A stretch of 33,840 nt of DNA from an uncultured Aquimarina sp. (GTDB lineage Bacteria; Bacteroidota; Bacteroidia; Flavobacteriales; Flavobacteriaceae), in contig CANLRN010000046.1 of NCBI GenBank assembly GCA_947493495.1, positions 1 through 33,840 on the forward strand, given 5' to 3'. A program made the translations under genes and the position numbers. The notes under the pieces are model-generated. The model saw only the letters and a program-made list of their open reading frames with translations. It ran no database searches and was not told the DNA's origin. Positions 1-9,100 of this stretch are shown here, one piece after another. Position 1 is the stretch's first letter; every line of letters begins with the position of its first letter.

Positions 1-77
1 TTTAACTATTATTGCAAGATCTCTCTAAGTGGCACCATTTGACCGAAATGGGTGGCACGGTCAATCCGAAATAGCCA
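1..77. mobile_element. End of a probable IS21-family insertion sequence (partial)
   Basis: Two direct copies of a 23-base terminal-repeat motif lie side by side, at 29-51 and 52-74. Both start GTGGCAC and carry CCGAAAT followed by a G near the end; they agree at 16 of 23 positions. Tandem repeats of this make-up (GTGGCAC...GACCGAAAT) are known at the ends of IS21-family elements in Bacteroidota, and those elements end in 5'-TG...CA-3'. The CA at 76-77 would therefore be the outer tip. No istA/istB coding sequence is inside the window, so the family call rests only on the terminal repeats. Sequence from about 78 onward reads as the inside of a maturase gene, which places the insertion point there. 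Confidence 0.6.
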
Positions 78-690
78 GTCGATTAAAGTTGATAAGTTCA
101 GTACACTTAAACTTGCGAAAAAAATGGGTCTTCAAATTCCAATTTCGATGTTATCAAATTCTCGAAAAAAAGTTTTAGATTTTTATAAAAATCACGGAGA
201 AATTATAACAAAACCATTGTATGAAACAGTCTATTTTCGTGATAGGTTTTCTGCTGTATTCCTAAAAACAGGAAAAATATCAGAAGATAGTTTGAAATCA
301 CTTCCTTCAACCTTTTTTCCTTCCTTGTTTCAAGTTTATGTGGAAAAAGATGTTGAATTAAGAGTTTTTTATTTAGAAGAAAAGTTTTACACAATGGCAA
401 TTTTTTCACAATTAGACAAACAAACTAAAATTGATTTCAGAAATTATAATGATGAAAACCCGAATAGAAATGTACCATATTTGCTTCCAAAGGAAATTAA
501 GAAAAAATTGAAAAAACTAATGAAGAAGTTGAATCTTAATACAGGATCAATAGATTTAATCAAAACACCTAATAAAAAATATGTTTTTCTTGAAGTTAAT
601 CCTACAGGTCAATTTGGATTTGTATCCAAACCATGTAATTATTATTTGGAAGATGAAATAGCAAAAAAACTTATAGAAAATGACCAATAA
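52..690 (+). pseudogene. gwsG: 5'-truncated grasp-with-spasm ATP-grasp peptide maturase
   Basis: This is the C-terminal two thirds of an ATP-grasp ligase of the grasp-with-spasm peptide-modification system. Visible ATP-grasp features are ITKP (52-55), ELRVF (102-106), DFRNY (128-132), VPYLLP (141-146), GSIDLI (165-170) and the metal-binding FLEVNPTGQFGFVS (179-192). Family members are usually about 310-330 residues; this frame has 212 and lacks the roughly 100-residue N-terminal pre-ATP-grasp domain. The open frame begins at a GTG (52) inside the insertion-sequence end, so residues 1-8 are encoded by the element. A stop at 40-42 blocks any upstream continuation. By family knowledge the protein would activate side-chain carboxylates of a precursor peptide to form ester or amide bonds. 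I infer it is inactive or much altered. Its last codons overlap the next gene by 11 bases. Confidence 0.75.
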
Positions 691-895
691 GAAAGAAGTG
701 TTTTTTAGAAATTATTTGAATAAACTCCCATTATTTCTTAGAATTTATCAAGTGAAGGATTTAAAAATTTCTAAGAATAGTAAAAAGGTTTTTTCTGATC
801 AAATGCAAATATATCATTCTGAATTTGTAGAATGTAAATTACCACTAAAACCCATTTCAAGACTATTAACATTCGATGAACAAAAAAAGTTTTAA
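680..895 (+). CDS. Small coupled protein of unknown function in grasp-with-spasm locus
   Basis: This is a 71-residue basic protein that I do not recognise. Its ATG overlaps the end of the ATP-grasp frame by 11 bases, and its 3' end overlaps the start of the SPASM maturase by 20 bases. Translation of the three frames is therefore probably coupled, which argues that the gene is real. The sequence has a short amphipathic, leucine-rich stretch (NYLNKLPLFLRIYQV, 11-25), many lysines and a single cysteine. It has no signal peptide, no double-glycine leader and no resemblance to PqqD-like recognition domains. A substrate peptide seems unlikely because there is no GG motif and no obvious core. A docking or chaperone role with the two maturases would fit the position but is only a guess. 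Confidence 0.6.
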   Translation: MTNKKEVFFRNYLNKLPLFLRIYQVKDLKISKNSKKVFSDQMQIYHSEFVECKLPLKPISRLLTFDEQKKF

Positions 896-1952
896 ATTAT
901 TTGCTAATTGTATCATTGTTAAAGGAGCTTCTTTAGCAACAATTTGCGATCTTCACCGAGGGAAAGTATATTCTATTCCCCTTCCTCTTGCAGAATTTCT
1001 TGAAGAAACAAAAAATAGTGATACGCTAGAAGATATTGATTCGTTTTCTAAGGAAGATAAAGATACTATTCAAGAGTATATAGAATATCTTGAAAAGATT
1101 GAACTTGGGTTTTGGACAGATGAATCAGAAAGGTTTCCTGATCTGAATCTACAATGGAAATCACCCGAACATATCAATAATGTCATTATCGAAATGGAGC
1201 AACTGGGTTATGATGATTTGAATAAAATAACTATAGCTCTAACAAATTTACTATGCAAATTTGTAGAATTACGATTTTATAAAACAGTAGATTTGGATAA
1301 ATTAGCATTTTTTGCGGAGAATTGCTCAGAATCCGTTATAAGAAGCATTACTGTTTTTTTACCTTTCACTCATAAATTAAATGTTGAAGAAGTCGAGAGA
1401 CTAACAATTAAATATCCAAGAATTGTTCTTTTTATAATACACTCTACAAAAGAAAAAATTACTATGTTGGATACTAATAATCCTAAAATCCAGATAATTT
1501 CTCGTGTTATAGATAATCGAAATCATTGTGGTATCATTGACCCAAAACTATTTACTATTAAAATCCCTGTTTTTACAGAATCTTTAAAATTCAATTCTTG
1601 TCTTAACAAAAAACTAAGCATTGATATAAATGGGAATATCAAAAATTGCCCGTCAATGCCTCAAAGTTTTGGAAATATAAAGAATAATGATATTGAAAAA
1701 ATTGTACACTCAAAAGAATTTCAAAGAACTTGGAAGATTCATAAAGATTTAGTTGATACCTGTAAAGATTGCGAATATAGAAGAGTGTGTACTGATTGTA
1801 GAGCTTATATTGAAAACTCAGAAGATGAATATTCGAAACCTTTAAAATGTGGATATAATCCTTACACTAATGAATGGCAAGAATGGAGTACAAACCCATT
1901 AAAACAAAAAGCAATAAAGTATTATGGATTTCAAGAGTTCTTAAAAGGTTAA
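876..1952 (+). CDS. gwsS: Grasp-with-spasm system SPASM-domain peptide maturase
   Basis: This 358-residue protein is the partner maturase of grasp-with-spasm systems. The C-terminal SPASM domain is clear: C242, C258, then C296-x2-C299-x5-C305-x2-C308-x16-C325, a set suited to auxiliary iron-sulfur clusters. The N-terminal two thirds has no CxxxCxxC radical-SAM motif; its cysteines (12, 24, 127, 150, 218) are scattered. This agrees with the family being named a SPASM-domain rather than a radical-SAM maturase. The gene looks full length, with an ATG at 876 inside the preceding frame. Its upstream ATP-grasp partner is truncated by an insertion sequence, and no precursor peptide gene lies between or directly after the maturase genes. 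Confidence 0.85.
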   Translation: MNKKSFKLFANCIIVKGASLATICDLHRGKVYSIPLPLAEFLEETKNSDTLEDIDSFSKEDKDTIQEYIEYLEKIELGFWTDESERFPDLNLQWKSPEHINNVIIEMEQLGYDDLNKITIALTNLLCKFVELRFYKTVDLDKLAFFAENCSESVIRSITVFLPFTHKLNVEEVERLTIKYPRIVLFIIHSTKEKITMLDTNNPKIQIISRVIDNRNHCGIIDPKLFTIKIPVFTESLKFNSCLNKKLSIDINGNIKNCPSMPQSFGNIKNNDIEKIVHSKEFQRTWKIHKDLVDTCKDCEYRRVCTDCRAYIENSEDEYSKPLKCGYNPYTNEWQEWSTNPLKQKAIKYYGFQEFLKG

Positions 1953-2047
1953 TGATTTTACAAAAATAATCAAATGGGAAACCAAAGCATGGGGCGAAAT
2001 TCCAGCAGATTTTGGGAGGAAATAAGTTTTCTCAAATAATTATGATT

Positions 2048-2080
2048 AGACCCTAAAGGTTTTAGAAATCTTTGGGGTCT
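2048..2080 (+). terminator. Strong hairpin after the maturase genes, with a competing second hairpin
   Basis: An 11-base-pair stem with one G-T wobble pairs 2048-2058 with 2070-2080 around an 11-base loop. It is the first strong structure after the gwsS stop. No T-tract follows directly, so it is not a textbook intrinsic terminator. A second pairing, TCTGGTC (2078-2084) with GACCAGA (2113-2119), shares bases 2078-2080 with the first and cannot form at the same time. Apart from these hairpins, the -7 box and the Flavo-1-like RNA listed separately, I see nothing in 1953-2400. Confidence 0.4.
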
Positions 2081-2201
2081 GGTCGCTCTATATAATTGGT
2101 TTTTCGGGAAGAGACCAGATGACAAAATCTTGAAAATAGTATCCTAACAAGTTTTAGAAAAGGAAATACTCTACAGATGATATAAAGCTTCTAAAATCAG
2201 T

Positions 2202-2209
2202 TATATTTG
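2202..2209 (+). promoter_or_regulatory. Bacteroidota -7 box upstream of the structured RNA and lepA
   Basis: TATATTTG is an exact match to the TAnnTTTG -7 element. No TTG is seen at the expected -33 distance, so the call rests on the -7 box alone. Transcription from here would run through the Flavo-1-like RNA into lepA. Confidence 0.4.
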
Positions 2210-2249
2210 CAGATTAAATGATTAGGGTGCTCGTAGGTATTAAATTTTT

Positions 2250-2341
2250 CGGGCAGGGATAGCAGTGACATCCTTTTTTGTGCTTGTAGGATAAAGCGGC
2301 GGAAAACAAAAAAGATATAACGAATAGCCCGGTTCAGCCCG
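2250..2341 (+). ncRNA. Flavo-1-like structured RNA
   Basis: An outer stem pairs CGGGC (2250-2254) with GCCCG (2337-2341). A long inner stem pairs 2270-2281 (ATCC then six T, G, T) with 2306-2316 (ACAAAAAAGAT), with one bulged C. The segments AGGGATAGCAGTGACATCC and AAAGATATAACGAATAGCCC match, from memory, a motif seen many times in flavobacterial genomes and described as the Flavo-1 RNA motif; its function is unknown. It sits 59 bases upstream of lepA, so it may be a leader element or an independent small RNA. The Rfam assignment should be treated as likely, not proven. Confidence 0.6.
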
Positions 2342-2400
2342 CATAAAAACAGTTGAGTTAATTCACCAAAAGTGAGATAAACCCACTATAAAAGATTAGA

Positions 2401-4197
2401 ATGAAGCAGATAAGAAATTTTTGTATAATAGCGCATATCGACCACGGTAAGAGCACATTGGCGGATCGATTATTGGATTTTACAGGGTCAGTAACGGCTC
2501 GCGAGGCGCAAGCGCAGCTATTAGATAGTATGGATCTGGAACGTGAACGTGGAATTACTATTAAGAGTCACGCCATCCAAATGGAGTATACGTATAAGGA
2601 AGAAGAATATATCTTGAACCTAATTGATACTCCTGGACACGTAGATTTTTCTTATGAAGTTTCTCGCTCAATTGCTGCTTGCGAAGGAGCTTTGTTGGTG
2701 GTTGATGCAGCACAGAGTATACAGGCACAAACGATTTCTAATTTGTATCTGGCATTAGAAAATGATTTGGAGATTATTCCAGTATTAAATAAAGTAGATC
2801 TACCTAGTGCGAATCCAGAAGAGGTAACCGATGATATTGTAGATTTATTAGGATGTGAGGCAGAAGAGGTCATCCCAGCAAGTGCAAAAACAGGTATCGG
2901 AATTGAAGAAATCCTAGAAGCAATCATACAGCGAGTACCACCCCCAACTGGGAATCCTGAGGAACCGTTACAAGCCTTGATTTTTGATTCGGTTTATAAT
3001 TCTTTTAGAGGAGTAGAGACCTATTTTAAGGTAGTAAATGGTGAAATTAAAAAAGGGCAGCAAATTAAATTTGTCGCTACCGGAAAAGACTATTCTGCGG
3101 ATGAAGTAGGGACGTTAAAGTTAAATCAAGTTCCTAAACAGACGATAAAAACTGGGGATGTTGGCTATTTGATTACGGGTATTAAAGATGCTCGTGAGGT
3201 AAAGGTTGGAGATACCATTACAGATGCTAAAACGCCTACGCAGAATGCTATTGAAGGATTTGAGGATGTAAAACCTATGGTTTTTGCAGGGATTTACCCA
3301 GTAGATACCGAGGATTATGAGGAACTTCGTTCTTCAATGGAAAAACTACAGCTTAATGATGCTTCTTTGGTTTTTATTCCTGAGAGTTCTGCAGCATTAG
3401 GTTTTGGTTTCCGTTGTGGATTCTTAGGGATGTTACACATGGAAATCATCCAAGAACGTCTAGAACGTGAGTTTAATATGACGGTAATTACTACGGTGCC
3501 AAACGTGTCGTATCATGCCTTTACTAATAAAAACCCAGATGATATTATCATTGTAAACAACCCTACTGATCTACCAGATCCATCCTCGATGAATCGAGTA
3601 GAAGAACCCTATATAAAGGCTACTATTATTACCAAGTCTGATTTTGTAGGATCTGTAATGTCTCTCTGTATCGAAAAACGTGGAGAAATTACAAATCAGA
3701 CCTATCTAACCACAGAGCGTGTAGAGTTAAGTTTTGATATGCCACTGGCAGAAATTGTTTTTGATTTTTATGATAGACTTAAAACAGTTTCAAAAGGATA
3801 TGCTTCTTTTGATTATACGCCTATTGGTATGCGCCCATCAAAACTAGTCAAAGTAGACATGTTGCTTAATGGAAATATAGTGGATGCCTTATCTGCTTTA
3901 TTGCATAAGGATAATGCTTATGGAATAGGCAAAAAAATCTGCGAAAAATTAAAAGAACTGATTCCTCGTCAGCAATTTGATATTCCGATACAGGCAGCTA
4001 TTGGAGCTAAGTTTATTGCTCGCGAAACGGTAAAAGCATTGCGTAAAGATGTAACGGCCAAGTGTTATGGTGGCGATATCTCTCGTAAGCGTAAATTGTT
4101 AGAGAAACAGAAAAAAGGAAAGAAACGAATGCGCCAGGTAGGAAATGTAGAAATCCCGCAAGAAGCATTTATGGCGGTTCTTAAGTTGAATGATTAG
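2401..4197 (+). CDS. lepA: Elongation factor 4 (back-translocating GTPase LepA)
   Basis: This is a ribosome-associated GTPase that acts on stalled or mistranslocated ribosomes in the cytoplasm. All GTPase motifs are present: AHIDHGKST (11-19), RERGITI (48-54), DTPGH (76-80), NKVDL (130-134) and SAKTG. Elongation-factor domains II, III and V follow. The LepA-specific C-terminal domain is recognised by the basic [16 protein letters not shown] region and ends in [10 protein letters not shown]. The length of 598 residues is typical of the family. The ATG at 2401 matches the usual N-terminus. The gene stands alone on the plus strand, with a long leader holding a structured RNA, and converges on the HAD phosphatase gene with only 21 bases between stops. 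Confidence 0.97.
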   Translation: MKQIRNFCIIAHIDHGKSTLADRLLDFTGSVTAREAQAQLLDSMDLERERGITIKSHAIQMEYTYKEEEYILNLIDTPGHVDFSYEVSRSIAACEGALLVVDAAQSIQAQTISNLYLALENDLEIIPVLNKVDLPSANPEEVTDDIVDLLGCEAEEVIPASAKTGIGIEEILEAIIQRVPPPTGNPEEPLQALIFDSVYNSFRGVETYFKVVNGEIKKGQQIKFVATGKDYSADEVGTLKLNQVPKQTIKTGDVGYLITGIKDAREVKVGDTITDAKTPTQNAIEGFEDVKPMVFAGIYPVDTEDYEELRSSMEKLQLNDASLVFIPESSAALGFGFRCGFLGMLHMEIIQERLEREFNMTVITTVPNVSYHAFTNKNPDDIIIVNNPTDLPDPSSMNRVEEPYIKATIITKSDFVGSVMSLCIEKRGEITNQTYLTTERVELSFDMPLAEIVFDFYDRLKTVSKGYASFDYTPIGMRPSKLVKVDMLLNGNIVDALSALLHKDNAYGIGKKICEKLKELIPRQQFDIPIQAAIGAKFIARETVKALRKDVTAKCYGGDISRKRKLLEKQKKGKKRMRQVGNVEIPQEAFMAVLKLND

Positions 4198-4218
4198 GCT
4201 ATCCTAATATTTATTGCT

Positions 4219-5034
4219 TTATAGCAGTTTTTTCTTAGCATTTATCATTTTGGCTAACATATATTCTACACCGTTTTCATCATTGCTTTTAGTGGTAAAG
4301 TTTGCAACTGCTTTTACATTAGAATGCGCATTTTCCATGGCAAAACTATAGGTAGCCTGAGACATCATTTCTAGATCATTATTATAATCCCCAAATACCA
4401 TCGTTTGTTCTGGTAAAATACCTAGTGATTGCTGTAATTGAGATAATGCATACCCCTTGTTTGCATCTCTATGAGATAGATCTAACCATATTTCTCCAGA
4501 TACTTTTACTTTAAGACGATGTTCTAAGTGTTTTAATGCTGGATATAAGTATTTCTCTGCTCCTCTTAAGTTACAAATGGCAATTTTTAGATATTGATCC
4601 TCTGTTACCTGGGCTAGATTTTCTACCACCTCGTACCGATCATAGTATTCGGTAAACATATCTATAAAATCTTGTCCATAATCTAGGATGTACCCTTTTT
4701 TTCGACCACATAAAATTACTTGTGAACCCTCTAGTTTTTCAGTAATGGCCAGTAGTTCTAAATAGGTGTTTCGATCAATTTCTGTAGTCTGTAGTTCTTT
4801 GTCTTGATGCATTGTTAATGCTCCATTTTCTGCGATTACATAGATATCATCTTTAATTGATCGTAGTTTATCTATAATACTATAATATTGTCTTCCACTA
4901 GCGGCAACAAAAGTAACACCTAGTTTTTGTAATGCCTCGAACTGATCAAAAAATAGCTGACTCACCTCTCCTTTGGTATTTAATAAAGTGCCATCCATAT
5001 CGGAGACAATGAGTTTTATCTGGGATAGATCCAT
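4219..5034 (-). CDS. Cof-type HAD-IIB family hydrolase
   Basis: This is a cytoplasmic haloacid-dehalogenase-type phosphatase of the Cof/YbiV class, which generally acts on small phosphorylated metabolites such as sugar phosphates or FMN-like compounds. Motif I is SDMDGT (nucleophile D12, acid/base D14), motif II is the AASGR region, K193 is the likely motif III lysine, and motif IV is GDYNND (216-221). The C2-type cap lies between about 85 and 190. The length of 271 residues is normal. The start ATG (5034) puts motif I at the expected position. The exact substrate cannot be read from the sequence. The gene is divergent from yjbQ and convergent with lepA. Confidence 0.92.
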   Translation of the reverse strand: MDLSQIKLIVSDMDGTLLNTKGEVSQLFFDQFEALQKLGVTFVAASGRQYYSIIDKLRSIKDDIYVIAENGALTMHQDKELQTTEIDRNTYLELLAITEKLEGSQVILCGRKKGYILDYGQDFIDMFTEYYDRYEVVENLAQVTEDQYLKIAICNLRGAEKYLYPALKHLEHRLKVKVSGEIWLDLSHRDANKGYALSQLQQSLGILPEQTMVFGDYNNDLEMMSQATYSFAMENAHSNVKAVANFTTKSNDENGVEYMLAKMINAKKKLL

Positions 5035-5191
5035 AATATGTATTTTAACTCGATGTATGCATCAGAAAATCTCATCGCGAGGTTCTTAAACAGAAAGTGA
5101 GTTTTATAATAGTAAAAGTATTGAGATAAAAACAATAATAAGAGTAGTTCGTGTAAATTTTGTATTAATTTAGTTTACAAATTTTATACCA

Positions 5192-5614
5192 ATGAAATTT
5201 TTTCAAAAAGCGATACAACTACCTCCTTATTCTAGGGGTTTTCACTTGATTACAGATCGTATTATTTCTGCGATTCCTGAAATAAAAGAGCTCTCCATTG
5301 GACAACTGCAAGTATTTATTAAACATACTTCTGCCAGTTTAACTATTAATGAGAATGCAGATCCAACAGTACGACAAGATTTTGAGAGTCATATGAATGC
5401 CATGGTACCTGAAAATGCTCCTTATTATGTGCATACCTATGAAGGACCAGACGATATGCCCGCACATATTAAAGCTTCTTTAATGGGGACTTCTGTTCTG
5501 ATACCTATTACCAATGGGCAGTTAAATCTAGGTACCTGGCAAGGAATCTACCTATGTGAACATAGGAATAATGGAGGTGCTAGAAAATTAGTAGTAACTG
5601 CTTTTGGTTCTTAA
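5192..5614 (+). CDS. YjbQ / UPF0047 family protein (secondary thiamine-phosphate synthase-like)
   Basis: This is a 140-residue cytoplasmic protein of the YjbQ family. Members form trimers with a metal-binding site; some show weak thiamine-phosphate synthase activity, but the physiological role is unsettled. Family signatures visible here are KHTSASLTINENADPTVRQD (44-63) and GTWQGIYLCEHRNNGGAR near the C-terminus. The length is typical. The ATG at 5192 is used because it starts the conserved MKFFQK segment. The stop overlaps the stop of the convergent membrane-protein gene by 4 bases, and the TTGGTT/AACCAA hairpin there is too short to call a terminator. Confidence 0.9.
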   Translation: MKFFQKAIQLPPYSRGFHLITDRIISAIPEIKELSIGQLQVFIKHTSASLTINENADPTVRQDFESHMNAMVPENAPYYVHTYEGPDDMPAHIKASLMGTSVLIPITNGQLNLGTWQGIYLCEHRNNGGARKLVVTAFGS

Positions 5615-6048
5615 AACCAATTTGCCCAAGGGATTCTAGATAGCATCAAAATCCAAGCTATAGTATAAAAAATAGCTAACATCTTAAATTTTGGTGTAGA
5701 AGTTAATTTCTTTTTATGTTTTGAATATCCTATTGTTATAAAAACTATCATAAGAATCATCATCATAGGATGTTCTACATTATACAAACGCAATACTGGA
5801 TCGCCCATAATATCTTTTACAGGGACATCCTTAAACCACATAATAGTAGGGGATACAAAAAATATGATGATCCCGATTAGCAATTGTAAATGTGTTACGA
5901 TTAAAGCAAATAAGGATACTCTAAAATCTTTTGGGCGGTATTCTTTTTTTCCAAAAAATCCAATTAATGCATTGATAGTAGCGAGTGTAGCTACAAGAAC
6001 AACAAGATATGCCCAGTAAGAGTGAACAATTTGTATAGCTTCGTACAT
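5611..6048 (-). CDS. Small four-helix membrane protein, cytochrome b-like
   Basis: This 145-residue inner-membrane protein has four predicted transmembrane segments, roughly at 10-30, 45-67, 88-106 and 122-139. Histidines H9, H53 and H93 lie in or near helices and could bind heme, which fits the frequent naming of such flavobacterial proteins as cytochrome B; that function is not shown by the sequence. There is no signal peptide or soluble domain. An exact -7 box (TACCTTTG, minus strand) lies just upstream, and the TonB-receptor terminator lies behind that, so the gene is probably transcribed alone. The 3' end overlaps yjbQ by 4 bases in convergent orientation. Confidence 0.75.
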   Translation of the reverse strand: MYEAIQIVHSYWAYLVVLVATLATINALIGFFGKKEYRPKDFRVSLFALIVTHLQLLIGIIIFFVSPTIMWFKDVPVKDIMGDPVLRLYNVEHPMMMILMIVFITIGYSKHKKKLTSTPKFKMLAIFYTIAWILMLSRIPWANWF

Positions 6049-6067
6049 GATAATGTGTTTTAGTACT

Positions 6068-6075
6068 CAAAGGTA
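6068..6075 (-). promoter_or_regulatory. Bacteroidota -7 box for the four-helix membrane protein gene
   Basis: On the minus strand this reads TACCTTTG, an exact TAnnTTTG match, 20 bases before the start codon. The -33 TTG is missing at the usual spacing. The predicted leader is very short (about 15 bases). Confidence 0.4.
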
Positions 6076-6088
6076 CATATAATTGTGT

Positions 6089-6117
6089 AAAAAACCCTCG
6101 CTCAAGTAGAGTGAGGG
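6089..6117 (-). terminator. Intrinsic terminator after the TonB-dependent receptor gene
   Basis: On the minus strand a 9-base-pair stem (6109-6117 with 6095-6103, one G-T wobble) around the loop TACTT is followed by six T. It lies 26 bases after the receptor stop, and separates that transcript from the downstream membrane-protein gene. Confidence 0.88.
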
Positions 6118-6142
6118 CTTGAAAATTTATAATAGTTATTGA

Positions 6143-9100
6143 TTAGTTAAAATTATACCGTATCCCTAGTTGCATTTGCCATCTAGAGGATTGATTACCA
6201 AAATCATCTACTTGCTCTACATCATCAATCACATTTTGGTTTAGGTCGAAAGTAGGAATGTTATCTCCATCAATATCGATTACATCCAATAAGTTTACCT
6301 CATTAGCTATAAAATTTCTTACTCCCCACTCTTTATTTAACAAATTCCCGAAGTTGAGAATATCTGCAGTAAATTGTAAACCGTGTTTCTTATCACCGAT
6401 TTTCATAGAGAAATCCTGAACAAACTTAAGATCAAATATATGATTCCAAGGACCTCTATCACCATTTCTTTCTGCATATTGTCCTCTTCTTTCACTTAAA
6501 TAATCATCATTCTGTATATAATTGTTAAACGTTTCCCACTGAGCAGCTTGTTCTTCGGCAGTACCAGAGAAACGAATCTCACTTGCATTACTAGGCACAT
6601 AGATTAGTGCCCCATCATCAAAATCATCTCTTAAAATCAATTCATTATTTTCATTTCCATAAGTATATGAGAATGGTGCAGATTGAGACCCTTCATAGAC
6701 TAATCCAATTGTGGTTTTGATATTATCATTCCATTTTAATTCATAAGAAATATTACTAATAATTCTATGACCCGCAGAGAAATTAGACCGAGCTAATGGG
6801 ATTCTTGCATTTTTACCATTTACAGTAACTTGATTATTCCATTGAGAACTGTTTTGTGAAGAAGTAGCATCGAAAATATTTTTTGAGTCACCATAGGAAT
6901 AAGATAAACTACCTTGGAAACCATTCTGAAAAGGTTTTGTAATAGTAACTGATGCATTATAAGAATATCCTTCTCCTGTATTAGAAGCAAGATAGATCCC
7001 AGAACCATAGGTGTTATCGATTCTATCGAATAAGTTATAACGTGGTCTGTTATCAGGTCCGTTATCCAAAAATTCGTCTGAATCTTTTATATTCAAGTTT
7101 TCATATTGTAATTGGGTAATATTATCCTGGTATAATAAATCTGCAGACACAATTAATCCCCACCAAGGTAATTTTTGATCAACAGCTATATTATATTTCA
7201 TAATCTGAGGCAGTTTAGTATCTGGTGCAAACAAGTCAATTTGTCCACCAAAATTACCTGGGCCAGATTCTATATGTCTTTGTTGTGTATTAACATCAGG
7301 GTTAAAAAATATAGGATCTGTAAAATCTCTGGCATCACTAACTCCTTGCGTAACTCCATTATTGTTATAAGTTCCACCAGCCCATACTAAAGGGACTCTA
7401 GATGTAAATATACCTAATCCACCTCTTATCTGCGTAGTGTTATCTCCTTTTACATCCCAGTTAAAACCAATTCTTGGGGCTATATGCGCTCTGGATTGTA
7501 TTCTCTTACCAACTCTAGCACCTTGAAGATCTTTACCATTTGCTTCTAAAAGGGCTACGGTTCTAGTATTAAAATCTTCGTTAACTAAACCATCTTCCCA
7601 GAAAGGGATATCTACTCTTAAACCAGCTGTAATTTTTAGATTATCTGTAGCCTGAACTTCGTCCTGTACGTAGAACCCTAATACAAAACGCTGAAATTCT
7701 GCAGCACCTGTTGATTCATCACCAATTCCTCCACCTGGAATTAATGAATAATTATAGTCGTATCTGCTTACAGCTTCGTTGTTTAAAAAACTTGTTACTC
7801 CACTTTGAATAAAATCATCCTCTCCATCATTATCTATATCGTCAAAAACATCAAAATACCTATAGCGACCAAAGTTATTTCTGAAAAATAAATTTTTGGT
7901 TTTTGCAAACTCATTTTGTGTCCCTATTGTTACTGTATGTCTTCCAGAATAGATGCTAAAATTATCGGCAAATGTAAATACATCTTGATCTAAAAGATTG
8001 GCTGTACTAAAACGCTCTGCACCAAAGTTGATACCACCATCTCCGTCATCTAAGAATACTGTAGGGAAAGGGCTTCCTGCGGGATCTCTATCATCTCTTA
8101 CTATTGAATACCCTAAAATTAGATTGTTAGAAAATTTGTTCCCTATTGATGAGTTCCACTCTAATGTAGTCGTATTAGATATACTTTCGAATAATTCCGA
8201 ACCATTGCTAAAATTAATGGTTCCATTGCTAGATCCTCTACCTTCTAGATTCTCTGATTTCACATAGTTGTTTTTGATAAAAATTTGATTGTTATCATTG
8301 ATATTCCAGTCTAATCTTACTGTAAAGGTATTTCCTAATAAAGTAGAAGCATTGTCTTCATAACCGCCTACATCATAATTATACCTATCCAATATAGTTT
8401 GTCTTAAATTATTAAGATCTTGAGCAGAAGAATTACCTCTGTAATTCGAAATATTAAAAGGAGCAGGTGTTTCATTATCTATCCTTTCATAATTTGCAAA
8501 GAAGAATAATTTATCTTTGATTATAGGCCCACCAACTCTAACACCATAAGTTAAAGCTGTAAATTCGTCTGTTTTTTCTCTTTCTTCTCCTTCATCGACC
8601 AAATCAACTGGGGTTTTTCCAACAAAATCTTGGTTTTTGAAAAAAGTATATGCAGACCCTTCCCAATTATTAGATCCAGAGCGAGTAATTGCATTAATCG
8701 CACCACCTGCAAATCCTGATTGTCGTACATCAAAAGGAGCAATATTAACCTGAAACGATTCGATCGCATCAATTGAAAAAGGATTAATTCCTGTTTGTCC
8801 TCCATTAGTACCTGATCCAGCTAGACCAAATACATCATTATTTACAGCTCCATCAATATATATACCATTAAATCGATTATTTTGACCTGCAATAGAAATA
8901 GAGAATCCATCATTACCTTCTGTTAATTGCGCTTGTGGAGTTACTCTCACAAACTCTGCTACTGATCTCGATGTATTAGGTAACGAGTTAATACTTCTTT
9001 GAGATATTTTTGTCCCCGCACCTGTTTTGTTAGAATCAAAAATACCATTCCCCGTTGCAGTTATTACAACTTCTTCCAGCTCGCTAGTTGCTTCTTCAAG

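Noticed and set aside
1954..2025. Open run of 23 codons ending in TAA, encoding KIIKWETKAWGEIPADFGRK at its end
   Set aside because: It looks protein-like and could be the tail of a lost gene, but there is no start codon, a stop lies just upstream, and I cannot name a family. Too short to support.
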